A stretch of 28,474 bases of DNA from Hominenteromicrobium sp964531265 (GCA_964531265.1 CAZHDW010000023.1:1-28474); one strand, 5' to 3'; positions 7,379 through 15,510 are shown, counted from the first letter of the stretch. The notes: generated by a model from the letters alone, not told the origin. Program-made: numbers and translations.

Positions 7379-7900
7379 TTATTTTTCCCTTTTTCTTATT
7401 TTCTCCAGCCGGTCGGCAATAGCCACCGGGCCCACAAACACAAAGATAAATGCCAGTATCACGGATACCGCAAATGCGATAAGGCGTCCCGGGTGCGTAG
7501 CTATCGCACACAGCAGCAGCCAAAGCTCCGTCGGCCTGAACAGCACCACCGCGCCTATAACCACCGCGAACAGTGCGCATATCAGTACGGCACCTGCCGC
7601 AATGTCCTTGGTTCGTCCTATGAACGGATTATAGCTCTTCTGGGCATAGTCGCACAGCATTTCTATCGCCGTATTAAAGCCCTCCGCCGCAATCACCATC
7701 GCTATGGTCAGCAGCAAAAGCGCATACTCTCCGCGTGATACCCCTAAAAACGGCGCAAGAAACATCACGTATACTGCCGCTGTAAGGTGTATACGCATGT
7801 TTCTCTCTGTTTTCACCGCAAAAATAATGCCTCGTGCCGCATCCCCAAAGCTATCCGCAAGGGTACGGCGCTTACCGTCCTTATTCTGATACAGCGCCAT
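7379..7900 (-). CDS. dgkA: Undecaprenol/diacylglycerol kinase (DgkA family)
   Basis: This integral membrane lipid kinase in Firmicutes mainly phosphorylates undecaprenol, feeding the lipid carrier pool for cell wall synthesis. Family motifs AEGFNTAIE (72-80, Glu and Asn at the active site) and KDIAAGAVL (98-106) are clear. At 173 residues it is longer than the usual 120-140: after the normal three membrane helices there is a further hydrophobic segment (about 133-160) and a basic tail, so the C-terminus may lie on the other side of the membrane from the standard form. One base separates its start from the ybeY stop and one base separates its stop from era, so it lies in a tight operon. Confidence 0.88.
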   Translation of the reverse strand: MALYQNKDGKRRTLADSFGDAARGIIFAVKTERNMRIHLTAAVYVMFLAPFLGVSRGEYALLLLTIAMVIAAEGFNTAIEMLCDYAQKSYNPFIGRTKDIAAGAVLICALFAVVIGAVVLFRPTELWLLLCAIATHPGRLIAFAVSVILAFIFVFVGPVAIADRLEKIRKREK

Positions 7901-7901
7901 C

Positions 7902-8396
7902 TCAAACAGTGTAGCTGGATGTACGCGGCAGTCCGAGCTGTGTCATTACAAGCTCTTCCTTTTCGCGCATACGTACACGCTCCATACCGCCGTTTTCATG
8001 GTCGTAGCCAAGCAGATGCAGCATGGAATGTGCTGTCAGATAGCCGATCTCGCGTTCAAGGCTGTGACCGAAGCGCTCGGCCTGATCCTGTGCCATCTGC
8101 ACGGAGATAACGATATCGCCGAGTATTTTTGCACCGGTGTCATGGTTGATATCATACACACCGTTCTCGCCCATCGGGAAAGAGAGCACATCCGTGGAGC
8201 TGTCGTTATTTCTGTACTGAGCATTCAGCTCTCTTATCTGAGAGTTGTCTACAAAGGTCACGCTTATCTCAGCAGGATCGTAGAATTTTTCCATGCGCAG
8301 AACCGCGTGGCAGCAACGGCGGATAAGCATGCGGATGCCTGTGGGGATCTTTACTGCTTTCTGGTCATTTGTGATGATAACTCTGATCTTTTCCAT
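7902..8396 (-). CDS. ybeY: Endoribonuclease YbeY (rRNA maturation)
   Basis: YbeY is a metal-dependent RNase involved in 16S rRNA 3' end maturation and ribosome quality control. The 164-residue protein carries the signature H-x3-H-x5-H as HSMLHLLGYDH (His123, His127, His133) and the upstream NAQYRNNDSSTDVLSFP region. The ATG at 8396 has AAAGGA nine bases upstream. It lies between phoH and dgkA, the conserved Firmicutes order, except that no PgpH-type HD hydrolase gene separates phoH from ybeY here. Confidence 0.95.
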   Translation of the reverse strand: MEKIRVIITNDQKAVKIPTGIRMLIRRCCHAVLRMEKFYDPAEISVTFVDNSQIRELNAQYRNNDSSTDVLSFPMGENGVYDINHDTGAKILGDIVISVQMAQDQAERFGHSLEREIGYLTAHSMLHLLGYDHENGGMERVRMREKEELVMTQLGLPRTSSYTV

Positions 8397-8421
8397 ATGT
8401 CATTATCCTTTCGCTTGGAAA

Positions 8422-9375
8422 TTACTTTGAATTGGCTGCTTTTTCATAAGCCTTGATTATATCCTGGACGAGGCGGTGACGCACAACGTCCTTTTCTGTA
8501 AATCTGAACACCGCTATGTCATCGACATGCTTCAGCACCCTAACGGCGTCTTTGAGGCCGGAGCGCTTTCCGTCCGGCAGGTCTATCTGCGTAATATCGC
8601 CCGTGATGACCATTTTTGAATTAAAGCCCAGTCTTGTCAGGAACATCTTCATCTGCTCACAGGTGGTATTCTGCGCTTCATCCAAAATGATAAAGCTGTC
8701 ATCAAGAGTTCTGCCGCGCATGTAAGCCAGGGGCGCCACCTCTATGCTGCCGCGCTCCACAAGGCGCTGATAGGTCTCCGCACCGAGCATATCAAACAGC
8801 GCATCATAAAGCGGCCTCAGGTACGGGTCTACCTTCTGCTGCAGGTCTCCGGGCAAAAAGCCCAGCTTTTCGCCGGCCTCCACCGCAGGACGCGTCAGGA
8901 TGATACGGTTGACCTCATTTGCACGGAAGGCTGTTACCGCCATTGCCACAGCAAGGTAGGTCTTGCCCGTTCCGGCAGGCCCAACGCCTATCGTGATAGT
9001 GTTCTTGCGTATATTATCGCAATAGGATTTCTGTCCCATTGTCTTCGGCTTTACGGGCTTTCCCTTACTGGTGATGCATATGCAGTCCCCTGCAAGCGGC
9101 ACCATCTGTGCCTCGTTATTCTCATGCACCATTTCCATGCAGTAGCCGACATTCTGCTCAGTAAGAGTCTCGCCACGCTCCAGCAGCTTTAAAAGGCTCT
9201 CCACCGTACGGGCAGCCGCAGCCACGCCCTCATCCTCACCGAGTATCTTCACCTGTGAATCCCGGCACACGAGCATGACATTAAAGGTTTTCTCTATTCT
9301 TTTCACATGCATATCGAAGCTTCCGAAAAGCTCCGCTGCATACTCTGCTTTTTCTAAACGAATATACTTCTCCAA
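8422..9375 (-). CDS. phoH: PhoH-like ATPase
   Basis: This cytoplasmic P-loop ATPase of the PhoH family is typically linked with YbeY and RNA metabolism. It has 317 residues. Walker A is GPAGTGKT (132-139), Walker B is IILDEAQN (Asp232, Glu233), and the N-terminal 100 residues form the usual KH-like region. The start codon is TTG (9373-9375). An AAGGAG lies exactly six bases upstream and the first residues MEKYIRLEKAEYAAELFG fit the family, so the TTG start is well supported. It has its own extended -10 promoter at 9429-9458 and heads the phoH-ybeY-dgkA-era run. Confidence 0.94.
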   Translation of the reverse strand: MEKYIRLEKAEYAAELFGSFDMHVKRIEKTFNVMLVCRDSQVKILGEDEGVAAAARTVESLLKLLERGETLTEQNVGYCMEMVHENNEAQMVPLAGDCICITSKGKPVKPKTMGQKSYCDNIRKNTITIGVGPAGTGKTYLAVAMAVTAFRANEVNRIILTRPAVEAGEKLGFLPGDLQQKVDPYLRPLYDALFDMLGAETYQRLVERGSIEVAPLAYMRGRTLDDSFIILDEAQNTTCEQMKMFLTRLGFNSKMVITGDITQIDLPDGKRSGLKDAVRVLKHVDDIAVFRFTEKDVVRHRLVQDIIKAYEKAANSK

Positions 9376-9428
9376 GTTTTTCTCCTTAATATGGAAGTGT
9401 TTATCCGGACTTACAAATATCCATGGTT

Positions 9429-9458
9429 ATTATACCATAGCAATCGAAATATTGTTCA
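9429..9458 (-). promoter_or_regulatory. Extended -10 promoter for phoH
   Basis: Minus strand: TGG directly before the -10 TATAAT (9429-9434) makes an extended -10. A -35-like TGAACA lies at 9453-9458 with an 18-base spacer. The -10 sits inside an ATGGT-N6-ACCAT inverted repeat, a possible operator. The rest of the 160-base gap back to yqfD is AT-rich, and I see no further element. Confidence 0.6.
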
Positions 9459-9535
9459 TGGTAATTTGTACGAATTTTTACCTCTTCAATGTACATTTTT
9501 CACAATTTTACGCAAAAATCCATGTTTTTTCGTCA

Positions 9536-10711
9536 TCAGTCACCATTCAGCGCCGCTTCCCGAGCAATATTTTCCTCTATAACACAGTGTGCCGAGGCAT
9601 ATATCACGCCGTCGCTTTCCCATACCTCAATCTCCTCGCTGAGCAGAACCCCGTCCTCTCCGAGGTAGTTCTTTCGCAACGCACGTGCTCTCCTGATCGC
9701 TCTGACCTGCGCCTCCTCGCGTGTCAGCTCCACGGTAGTTTTTTCCAATACTCCGCAGCTCTGTGTCTCTATCCGGACAGGCAGCTCCGTGCCGAGCAGG
9801 GTGAGTGAGTCCCTCCGTACAGTCGAAAGCTCCTCTCCGCTGACACCGACAAGGGACAGCGGCAGTCTCAGGCCTAGAATGTACAGCATTTTGCGCGTAC
9901 CGCTTCTTCTTTCTCTTTCGGCCTCAAAGCGCATGGGACAGCTTGCCGTGAAGGTGTGGCGCGTCTCCGCTATCACCTGTGCACGTGCATGGGACAGCAG
10001 ATGGCGCACCTCGTCGTTCGGATCCCATGGATTTCCTATAACCGTGATGCCCGAGACAAGTATCTGCCCCCTTTTAACCGCCGAACCGACCTTAACAAGC
10101 ACTGTTCCGCTCTGCGCCGCGATTTTTTTGACAAGCCCCTCACGTGCGGCGACAACATCACATACGCCATCAGCCGGCACACCCTCGGCTTTTTCCTCTG
10201 CCGCCTTGAATTCCAGCGTCACTGCACAGCCGTCGGAATTGAAGCTCGCCCACGAAAGCTCAGGCAGAGCCCGTATAAAACCGTTTGCCGCCGTGGGAAG
10301 ATCGACCTCGCTCCTTTTCGCTCCGATATACACACCGTTCTCCGCCGCTGTTTTGAGTATCTCCGTTTTGGAGTACGGTGCAGCCCCGGCGATATCAACA
10401 CACCAGTAAAACCCGGAAAGCCACACATACACAGCCATTCCAAGGAGTATTCCGCCCGATATACCGGGCCTTTTGCCGACAGCCCACATAATAAGCGGCA
10501 GACCGCTCCTTTCGATCAGCCTCACCCTTGAATGTGTCCTCAGCTTCACCGCGTGCAGTCTGCCGAATTGACGTGCATGTATCAAAAGCTCCATGCCACC
10601 TTCCCGGGGCAGCAGCTCCATGGGCCTTATTCCGCTGCGCACAAGCAGCTTTATAAATCTCTCGGTATCACCCATCACGCTGACTCGCGCGGTGCCACGC
10701 AGCCACCGCAT
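9536..10711 (-). CDS. yqfD: Sporulation protein YqfD
   Basis: This mother-cell sporulation membrane protein, of the YqfD family, is sigma-E regulated in Bacillus. Its molecular role is poorly known. The ATG at 10711 is preferred because MRWLRGTARVSVMGDTERF matches the family start; a GTG at 10726 that overlaps the yqfC stop (GTGA) is also possible. The protein has 391 residues. The N-terminal part (ERFIKLLVRSGI) is followed by a membrane segment near GISGGILLGMAVYVWLSGFY. The large C-terminal region is probably extracytoplasmic: it includes PYSKTEILKTAAENGVYIG, a POTRA-like stretch, and VKVGSAVKRGQILVSG, which recalls lipoyl/barrel-sandwich folds. Length and domain order are normal for the family. 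Confidence 0.88.
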   Translation of the reverse strand: MRWLRGTARVSVMGDTERFIKLLVRSGIRPMELLPREGGMELLIHARQFGRLHAVKLRTHSRVRLIERSGLPLIMWAVGKRPGISGGILLGMAVYVWLSGFYWCVDIAGAAPYSKTEILKTAAENGVYIGAKRSEVDLPTAANGFIRALPELSWASFNSDGCAVTLEFKAAEEKAEGVPADGVCDVVAAREGLVKKIAAQSGTVLVKVGSAVKRGQILVSGITVIGNPWDPNDEVRHLLSHARAQVIAETRHTFTASCPMRFEAERERRSGTRKMLYILGLRLPLSLVGVSGEELSTVRRDSLTLLGTELPVRIETQSCGVLEKTTVELTREEAQVRAIRRARALRKNYLGEDGVLLSEEIEVWESDGVIYASAHCVIEENIAREAALNGD

Positions 10712-10722
10712 TATTCGATTGA

Positions 10723-10968
10723 TCACCTGAAGCACACCCCCTCTATCATGCCGCAGATAACTACACTGTCGGCATCCATGCACACAATTTTGAGACCTCT
10801 GCCGTTCACCCATATCTGCCTGTGTCCGCAGCGTAGACCAATGCTCTCCGTGCCGTAATCTATTATCCCGTCACAGCCCTCAAGTATAACGCGATCCCTG
10901 CCGAGTATCTCCATTCTTGTGCTTCCGCCCGTAAATCCATACCTCAGTTTTTCCGCCGCTTCTCCCAT
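10723..10968 (-). CDS. yqfC: Sporulation protein YqfC
   Basis: YqfC is a small YabP/YqfC-family sporulation protein. The ATG at 10968 is chosen because AGGGGGTGAT lies just upstream; earlier in-frame GTG/ATG codons at 10989 and 10986 sit before that ribosome site. This gives 81 residues. The core GRDRVILEGCDGIIDYGTESIGLRCG followed by IWVNGRGLKI matches the family. It overlaps or closely abuts yqfD and is co-transcribed with it, as in Bacillus. It is divergent from ylbJ, another sporulation gene, across a 78-base gap. Confidence 0.87.
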   Translation of the reverse strand: MGEAAEKLRYGFTGGSTRMEILGRDRVILEGCDGIIDYGTESIGLRCGHRQIWVNGRGLKIVCMDADSVVICGMIEGVCFR

Positions 10969-10993
10969 AGCATCACCCCCTGGCATCACAAGA

Positions 10994-11023
10994 TAAATAT
11001 GCCGTCACGCTCCCGCATATACT
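10994..11023. promoter_or_regulatory. Possible shared bidirectional sigma-E-type promoter for yqfC and ylbJ
   Basis: Plus strand: AAATATG (10995-11001), 14 bases, CATATACT (11016-11023). Minus strand: GTATATG (11016-11022), 14 bases, CATATTTA (10994-11001). Both resemble the sporulation sigma-E pattern (ATATT-like -35, about 14 bases, CATA...T -10), using the same two boxes in opposite roles. No TTGACA/TATAAT pair is visible in this gap. The match is by eye and imperfect, especially at -35. Confidence 0.4.
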
Positions 11024-11046
11024 GAAACACTCAGTTAGGAGATGTT

Positions 11047-12165
11047 ATGATGAAGATAAAATCAGGGCTTTCGGGCATTTTGAAGACCATTTATCGCGCG
11101 GCGACCGCCCTTGCACTTACGGCAATCTGCGTATTCACAGTGATGTATCGCGAACACGCATTTTCCGGTGTATATGCCGGGCTGATGCTGTGTCTCAACA
11201 CGCTGATACCGTCCCTGTTTCCGTTCGTGGTGCTCTCGTGCATAATAAGCCATTCGGCAGCCTGCGAGCTGCTGTGTCGGCCGTTATCGCCGATACTGCG
11301 TCATGTTTTCAGACTGCCGCCCTGTGCAGCGCCTGCCGTAATATTCGGGCTCACCGCAGGCTATCCCACCGGCGCCAAAATAACGGCTTCGCTCTATGAG
11401 GATGGCAGGATGAACCGTGAGCAAATCTCAAGACTGCTGTGCTTTTGCACCTCTCCGGGGCTTGCGTTTTCGCTCTACACAGCCTCCATGCTCCGCGGCG
11501 GCAGCCGAACCGGTTTTCTGTTGTTTGCAGTCTGCGCAGTCTCATCCATATTGATGGGCGCATTCATATCACGGCGAGCAGCCGTACCTCCGCGCACTGA
11601 AAAAGCAGCTGTTCAGAGCGGTAGCTTCACAAATTCGGTGCGTGAGGGAGTCTCGGCAATGGTTTCAATGTGCGCCTTCGTCATCGTTTTCTCCGGAATC
11701 ATCTCCATGCTGGAGGGCTCCGGCCTGATATCGGCACTTTCCACCGTTTTATCCGCCATTCTCGACATCACAACGGATGAGGCATCCGCCGCCGTGAAAT
11801 TTCTTTTAGAGGTGACCTCGGGAGTTCAGAGTTGCGGCCTTTACAGGCTTTCGCCGGTGCTTGCAGCGCTCGGCCTCGGCTTTGGCGGAGTGTGCGTACA
11901 TACCCAGCTATTCTCGTTTTTCAAGGGCAGCAAAGCCCCCCTGTCCTACGGCGCGTATCTTTTTACACGCATAATGAACTCACTTCTGTGCGCCGCAGTA
12001 TTCGTCCTGCTGTCATTTCTGTTTCCGACATCCGAGCCGGTATCGACCGCAACTGTACCGCTGATCTCCGTGCGCCGCTGTGACCCGGCTCTAAGTGCGA
12101 CCCTGTTGCTGCTCTCCGTATACTTTCTTATATATTGCGGAAGTCTGTGTCGGCGCGGCCATTGA
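11047..12165 (+). CDS. ylbJ: Sporulation integral membrane protein YlbJ
   Basis: This 372-residue polytopic membrane protein belongs to the YlbJ family, which is needed for normal spore cortex formation in Bacillus and has nucleoside-recognition (Gate) repeats. The key conserved segment GYPTGAKITASLYEDGR followed by SRLLCFCTSPG is clear at about 109-140. A related second half appears after residue 200 (SVREGVSAMVSMCAFVIVFSG, then LLEVTSGVQSCG). About eight hydrophobic helices are visible. The ATG at 11047 (or 11050) has TTAGGAG just upstream. It is divergent from yqfC, consistent with shared mother-cell expression. Its stop codon overlaps the -35 of the next gene. Confidence 0.87.
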   Translation: MMKIKSGLSGILKTIYRAATALALTAICVFTVMYREHAFSGVYAGLMLCLNTLIPSLFPFVVLSCIISHSAACELLCRPLSPILRHVFRLPPCAAPAVIFGLTAGYPTGAKITASLYEDGRMNREQISRLLCFCTSPGLAFSLYTASMLRGGSRTGFLLFAVCAVSSILMGAFISRRAAVPPRTEKAAVQSGSFTNSVREGVSAMVSMCAFVIVFSGIISMLEGSGLISALSTVLSAILDITTDEASAAVKFLLEVTSGVQSCGLYRLSPVLAALGLGFGGVCVHTQLFSFFKGSKAPLSYGAYLFTRIMNSLLCAAVFVLLSFLFPTSEPVSTATVPLISVRRCDPALSATLLLLSVYFLIYCGSLCRRGH

Positions 12166-12190
12166 CTTTTACCGTACAAAGTCATATACT
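12162..12190 (+). promoter_or_regulatory. Promoter for the SLC13-like transporter
   Basis: -35 TTGACT (12162-12167, overlapping the ylbJ stop codon), 17-base spacer, -10 TATACT (12185-12190). A CAAAG-N7-CTTTG inverted repeat (about 12177-12193) overlaps the -10 and could be an operator. Confidence 0.7.
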
Positions 12191-12234
12191 TTGCTTTGTA
12201 TTTCGGACTTTATCAGATAGGACGGAGCATAGCA

Positions 12235-13341
12235 ATGGAGAAGATAAAAGCCTTTGTTAAAAAAGAAGCCGTACTGTGCATATCGGCAGTATTGGCCGTT
12301 ATATCAATGTTCTTTGTACCGCCGGACGCGGAATACGTCGGGTACATCGATTTCAGAACGATATGCCTGCTGTTTTCACTCATGGCGGTCGTCGCAGGCT
12401 TTCGGGCCGCAGGAACCTTTTCGGCGCTCAGCCACACCCTGCTTAAAAAGGTTCATACCGCGAGAGGAGTGGTGCTCAGCCTTACACTGATGTGCTTTTT
12501 CTCGAGCATGTTCATCACAAATGATGTCGCACTTCTCACCTTTGTGCCTCTTTCAATACTCGTTTTGAACAGTGCCGGACTTTCGGAATTCACCATACGC
12601 ACCGTCACCCTACAGACCATTGCGGCAAACCTCGGCAGTATGCTGACCCCTATAGGAAATCCACAGAATCTTTACATATACACTCGCTCCGGGATGAGCA
12701 TGGGAGAATTTATAATGACACTTCTGCCGTTTGCGGCGGCCTCCCTCATCCTGATACTCGTCTGCTGCTTCTTCATAAGGACTGTGCCGATCGGCGCACA
12801 GAGCCACAGTGGAGAAAAGCGCGTTGTAAAAACCGAGCTTCTGTGCACGGCTCTTTTTATAATGAGCCTTTTGAGCGTATTGAGGGTACTTGATGCATGG
12901 GTGGCAGCCGCAATAACCGCTGCTGTCCTGCTTTTGTATGACAGAAGGCTTTTAAAGCGCGTTGATTACTGCTTGCTGCTCACCTTTGTATGCTTCTTCA
13001 TTTTCATCGGAAACATGGGCAGAATAGAGCCGATACGCGATTTTCTCAGCACATTCATCACCGGACGCGAAATGCTGACCGGCGCACTGCTCAGCCAGAT
13101 AATCAGCAATGTTCCGGCCGCCGTGCTGCTTTCGGCATTCTCCGAAAACTGGGAGCCACTGCTCATCGGCGTGAATATCGGCGGACTCGGAACACTGATA
13201 GCCTCACTCGCCAGCCTCATCTCGTATAAGCTCTACGGCTCAAGTGAGAATGCCGATTCCAAAAAATACCTGTTCGTATTCACAGTGTATAATGTCATAT
13301 TCTTCGTCATACTGACAACCCTATGGTTCGTAATAGGATAA
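12235..13341 (+). CDS. SLC13/ArsB-like (ion transporter superfamily) permease
   Basis: This 368-residue inner-membrane transporter has about ten hydrophobic helices. The ATG at 12235 is chosen for GGAG seven bases upstream; the frame is open 13 codons further but without a ribosome site. Signature elements of the ion transporter superfamily (SLC13, CitM, ArsB) are FITNDVALLTFVPLSIL near the middle of the first half and NLGSMLTPIGNPQNLYIY, the classic NP motif of the first re-entrant hairpin. The second half has a matching SQIISNVPAAVLLSAF, then GVNIGGLGTLIASLASLIS. Both substrate-binding hairpins are thus present. Candidate substrates are dicarboxylates, citrate, sulfate or arsenite, and the sequence alone does not decide. 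It has its own promoter and terminator. Confidence 0.82.
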   Translation: MEKIKAFVKKEAVLCISAVLAVISMFFVPPDAEYVGYIDFRTICLLFSLMAVVAGFRAAGTFSALSHTLLKKVHTARGVVLSLTLMCFFSSMFITNDVALLTFVPLSILVLNSAGLSEFTIRTVTLQTIAANLGSMLTPIGNPQNLYIYTRSGMSMGEFIMTLLPFAAASLILILVCCFFIRTVPIGAQSHSGEKRVVKTELLCTALFIMSLLSVLRVLDAWVAAAITAAVLLLYDRRLLKRVDYCLLLTFVCFFIFIGNMGRIEPIRDFLSTFITGREMLTGALLSQIISNVPAAVLLSAFSENWEPLLIGVNIGGLGTLIASLASLISYKLYGSSENADSKKYLFVFTVYNVIFFVILTTLWFVIG

Positions 13342-13345
13342 AAGC

Positions 13346-13390
13346 AAGAGCACCGCTCCCCCGTTAACGCGGAGAACAGTGCTCTTTTTA
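13346..13390. terminator. Terminator between the transporter and cysS
   Basis: An AAGAGCAC (13346-13353) / GTGCTCTT (13379-13386) outer stem with an inner CTCC/GGAG stem is followed by a T-rich run on the plus strand. It lies between two convergent genes, and the minus-strand continuation TTGCTTTTAT may also terminate cysS. Confidence 0.7.
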
Positions 13391-13405
13391 TTTACTATTT
13401 AACTT

Positions 13406-14845
13406 TTATTTTTCGATGTGCCAGGTTATGCCCTGCGGAGTGTCAATAACGACGACATGACGGGCGGCAAGCTCATCACGGATCGCGTCGGCAGTGCCCC
13501 AATCCTTCGCCTTACGTGCTTCGGCACGCTTTGCGATAAGCTCCTCTATCTGAGCAGCCTCTTCAGCGGACACACCCTCGGGGATCGCATGGCGCTTCTC
13601 CTCCTGCTGACGGTTAAGCTCGTCCGCAGCAGCGATGAGGCCGAGGGACAGCACCGTGTCGAATTCCTCAACGAGCAGAAGCTTATCGGCATCGGATATC
13701 TTTGCCTTGAATACATCGTACAGCGCAGTAAGTGTCAGAGAAGTATTCAGGTCGTTTTCAAGGGATTTCTTAAACTTTGCACGTACAGCCTCGCATCCGG
13801 CCTCGTCGTGCTCTCCATCCTTGTTAAGTGCGGCTATCCTCTGAACGAGCTTCTTATATGCGACAGCAGTGTTATCAAGGCTCTCAAAGGAGAAGGTGAG
13901 CGGCTTTCTGTAATGGGACTGCAAGCAGAACATGCGGTATACCAGCGGAGCATAGCCCTTTTCCTCAAGCAGTGAAACCGTGAGGAAGTCACCCTTGGAC
14001 TTACTCATCTTGCCCCTTGCGTCATTGAGGTGCAGCACATGGAACCAGTATTTGCACCACGGATGGCCGAGATACGCCTCGCTCTGTGCAATCTCGTTTG
14101 TATGGTGAGGGAATGCGTTATCTATGCCGCCGCAGTGAATATCGAGGTATTCGCCGAGATATTTCACGCTGATACCGCTGCACTCGATATGCCAGCCGGG
14201 ATAGCCAATTCCCCACGGTGAATCCCACTTCAGCTCCTGGTCATCAAACTTGGACTTTGTGAACCACAGCACGAAGTCGCTCTTGCTGCGCTTGTTGCTG
14301 TCCTCTTCAACACTGTCGCGAACGCCAACGTCGAGATCCTCGGCATCCATATTGCCGAATACATAGTAATTTTCAAGCTTTGCCGTATCAAAATAAACAT
14401 TTCCGCCGGCGATGTAGGCATAGCCCTTTTCAAGCAGCTTTTCCACCATTTCGATGAAGGTATCGATGCAGCTTGTAGCCGGAACAACTATCTCCGGCTT
14501 CTTTATACCGAGCTTCTCGCAGTCCGCAAAGAAGGCATCCGTATAGAACTTTGCTATCTCCATTACGGTCTTCTTCTCACGGCGTGCACCCTTGAGCATC
14601 TTGTCCTCACCGGTATCGGCATCACTGGAAAGATGTCCGACGTCGGTGATATTCATAGCACGGGTAACGTCATAGCCGAGATAGCGCAGGGCTTTTTCAA
14701 GCATATCCTCCATGATATAGCTGCGGAGATTGCCGATATGCGCAAAATGGTACACCGTCGGACCGCAGGTGTACATTTTTACACGGCCCTCCTCGTGCGG
14801 TACGAAAACTTCTTTTTTCTGGGTAAGTGTGTTGTAAAGAAACAT
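13406..14845 (-). CDS. cysS: Cysteinyl-tRNA synthetase
   Basis: This enzyme charges tRNA-Cys with cysteine and is a class I synthetase. The start MFLYNTLTQKKE at 14845 matches the family and has AAAAGGAG eight bases upstream; the open frame extends 28 codons further without support. It has 479 residues, the usual size. Visible motifs are TCGPTVY with zinc ligand C27, HIGN (36-39), the other zinc ligands in HIECS (C222) and HHTNE (about 247-251), and KMSKS (279-283). The DALR-type helical C-terminus ends GITWHIEK. It is 14 bases downstream of cysE and shares the cysteine T-box leader, so it is made with the cysteine biosynthesis enzyme. Confidence 0.96.
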   Translation of the reverse strand: MFLYNTLTQKKEVFVPHEEGRVKMYTCGPTVYHFAHIGNLRSYIMEDMLEKALRYLGYDVTRAMNITDVGHLSSDADTGEDKMLKGARREKKTVMEIAKFYTDAFFADCEKLGIKKPEIVVPATSCIDTFIEMVEKLLEKGYAYIAGGNVYFDTAKLENYYVFGNMDAEDLDVGVRDSVEEDSNKRSKSDFVLWFTKSKFDDQELKWDSPWGIGYPGWHIECSGISVKYLGEYLDIHCGGIDNAFPHHTNEIAQSEAYLGHPWCKYWFHVLHLNDARGKMSKSKGDFLTVSLLEEKGYAPLVYRMFCLQSHYRKPLTFSFESLDNTAVAYKKLVQRIAALNKDGEHDEAGCEAVRAKFKKSLENDLNTSLTLTALYDVFKAKISDADKLLLVEEFDTVLSLGLIAAADELNRQQEEKRHAIPEGVSAEEAAQIEELIAKRAEARKAKDWGTADAIRDELAARHVVVIDTPQGITWHIEK

Positions 14846-14859
14846 AATTAAAACTCCTT

Positions 14860-15510
14860 TTAAGCTTCCTGAGATATATCTGAATGCTGTTCCTTTTTGA
14901 TATGTGACAGCTCCACACGCAGTCTGCACAGCTCCTGCGCGACCGGGTCGGAGACATGTATCTGATCCAGTGTGCTGTTATCAAAGATGCGCTTGCCGTC
15001 CACTCTCACAACTCTGGCCGGCACGCCCACCGCCGTGGCATTGTCCGGTATTTCGCTTAAAACCACCGCACCTGCCGCAACGCGGGAATTATCCCCCACT
15101 CTGAACGGGCCGAGCACCTTGGCTCCGGCACCTATCAGAACATTATCGCCGAGCGTCGGGTGGCGCTTTCCGTGATCCTTTCCCGTGCCGCCGAGCGTCA
15201 CTCCCTGATACAGCGTACAATTGTCGCCGATCACCGTTGTTTCACCGATCACGACGCCCATGCCGTGATCGATAAAGAGATTCTTACCTATCGTTGCTCC
15301 GGGGTGTATCTCGATCCCCGTTTTTCTTCGCGCCCTCTGGGATATCCACCTTGCGATAAATTTCATATCGTGTTTGTAGAACCAGTGGGCCCGTCTATAA
15401 GCTCTCACTGCCTTGAAGCCGGCATACAGAAAATAAACCTCCGCCCTGCTTCGTGCGGCCGGGTCCCTCTCCATAACGGCATCCAATTCAGCCTTAAGTT
15501 TGTCAAACAA
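14860..15510 (-). CDS. cysE: Serine O-acetyltransferase
   Basis: This enzyme transfers acetyl from acetyl-CoA to serine, the first step of cysteine synthesis. At 216 residues it is the short Firmicutes (EpsC/CysE) type. A helical N-terminus (1-60) is followed by left-handed beta-helix hexapeptide repeats: GIEIHPGATIGKNLFIDHG, GVVIGETTVIGDNCTLYQG, GGTGKDHGKRHPTLGDNV and LIGAGAKVLGPFRVGDN. The catalytic His of the HPGA and IDHG segments is present. The start is TTG (15508-15510), with AAAGGATGG about ten bases upstream; no in-frame ATG with a better site exists. The gene follows a T-box leader, so expression is expected to rise when tRNA-Cys is uncharged. Confidence 0.93.
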   Translation of the reverse strand: MFDKLKAELDAVMERDPAARSRAEVYFLYAGFKAVRAYRRAHWFYKHDMKFIARWISQRARRKTGIEIHPGATIGKNLFIDHGMGVVIGETTVIGDNCTLYQGVTLGGTGKDHGKRHPTLGDNVLIGAGAKVLGPFRVGDNSRVAAGAVVLSEIPDNATAVGVPARVVRVDGKRIFDNSTLDQIHVSDPVAQELCRLRVELSHIKKEQHSDISQEA

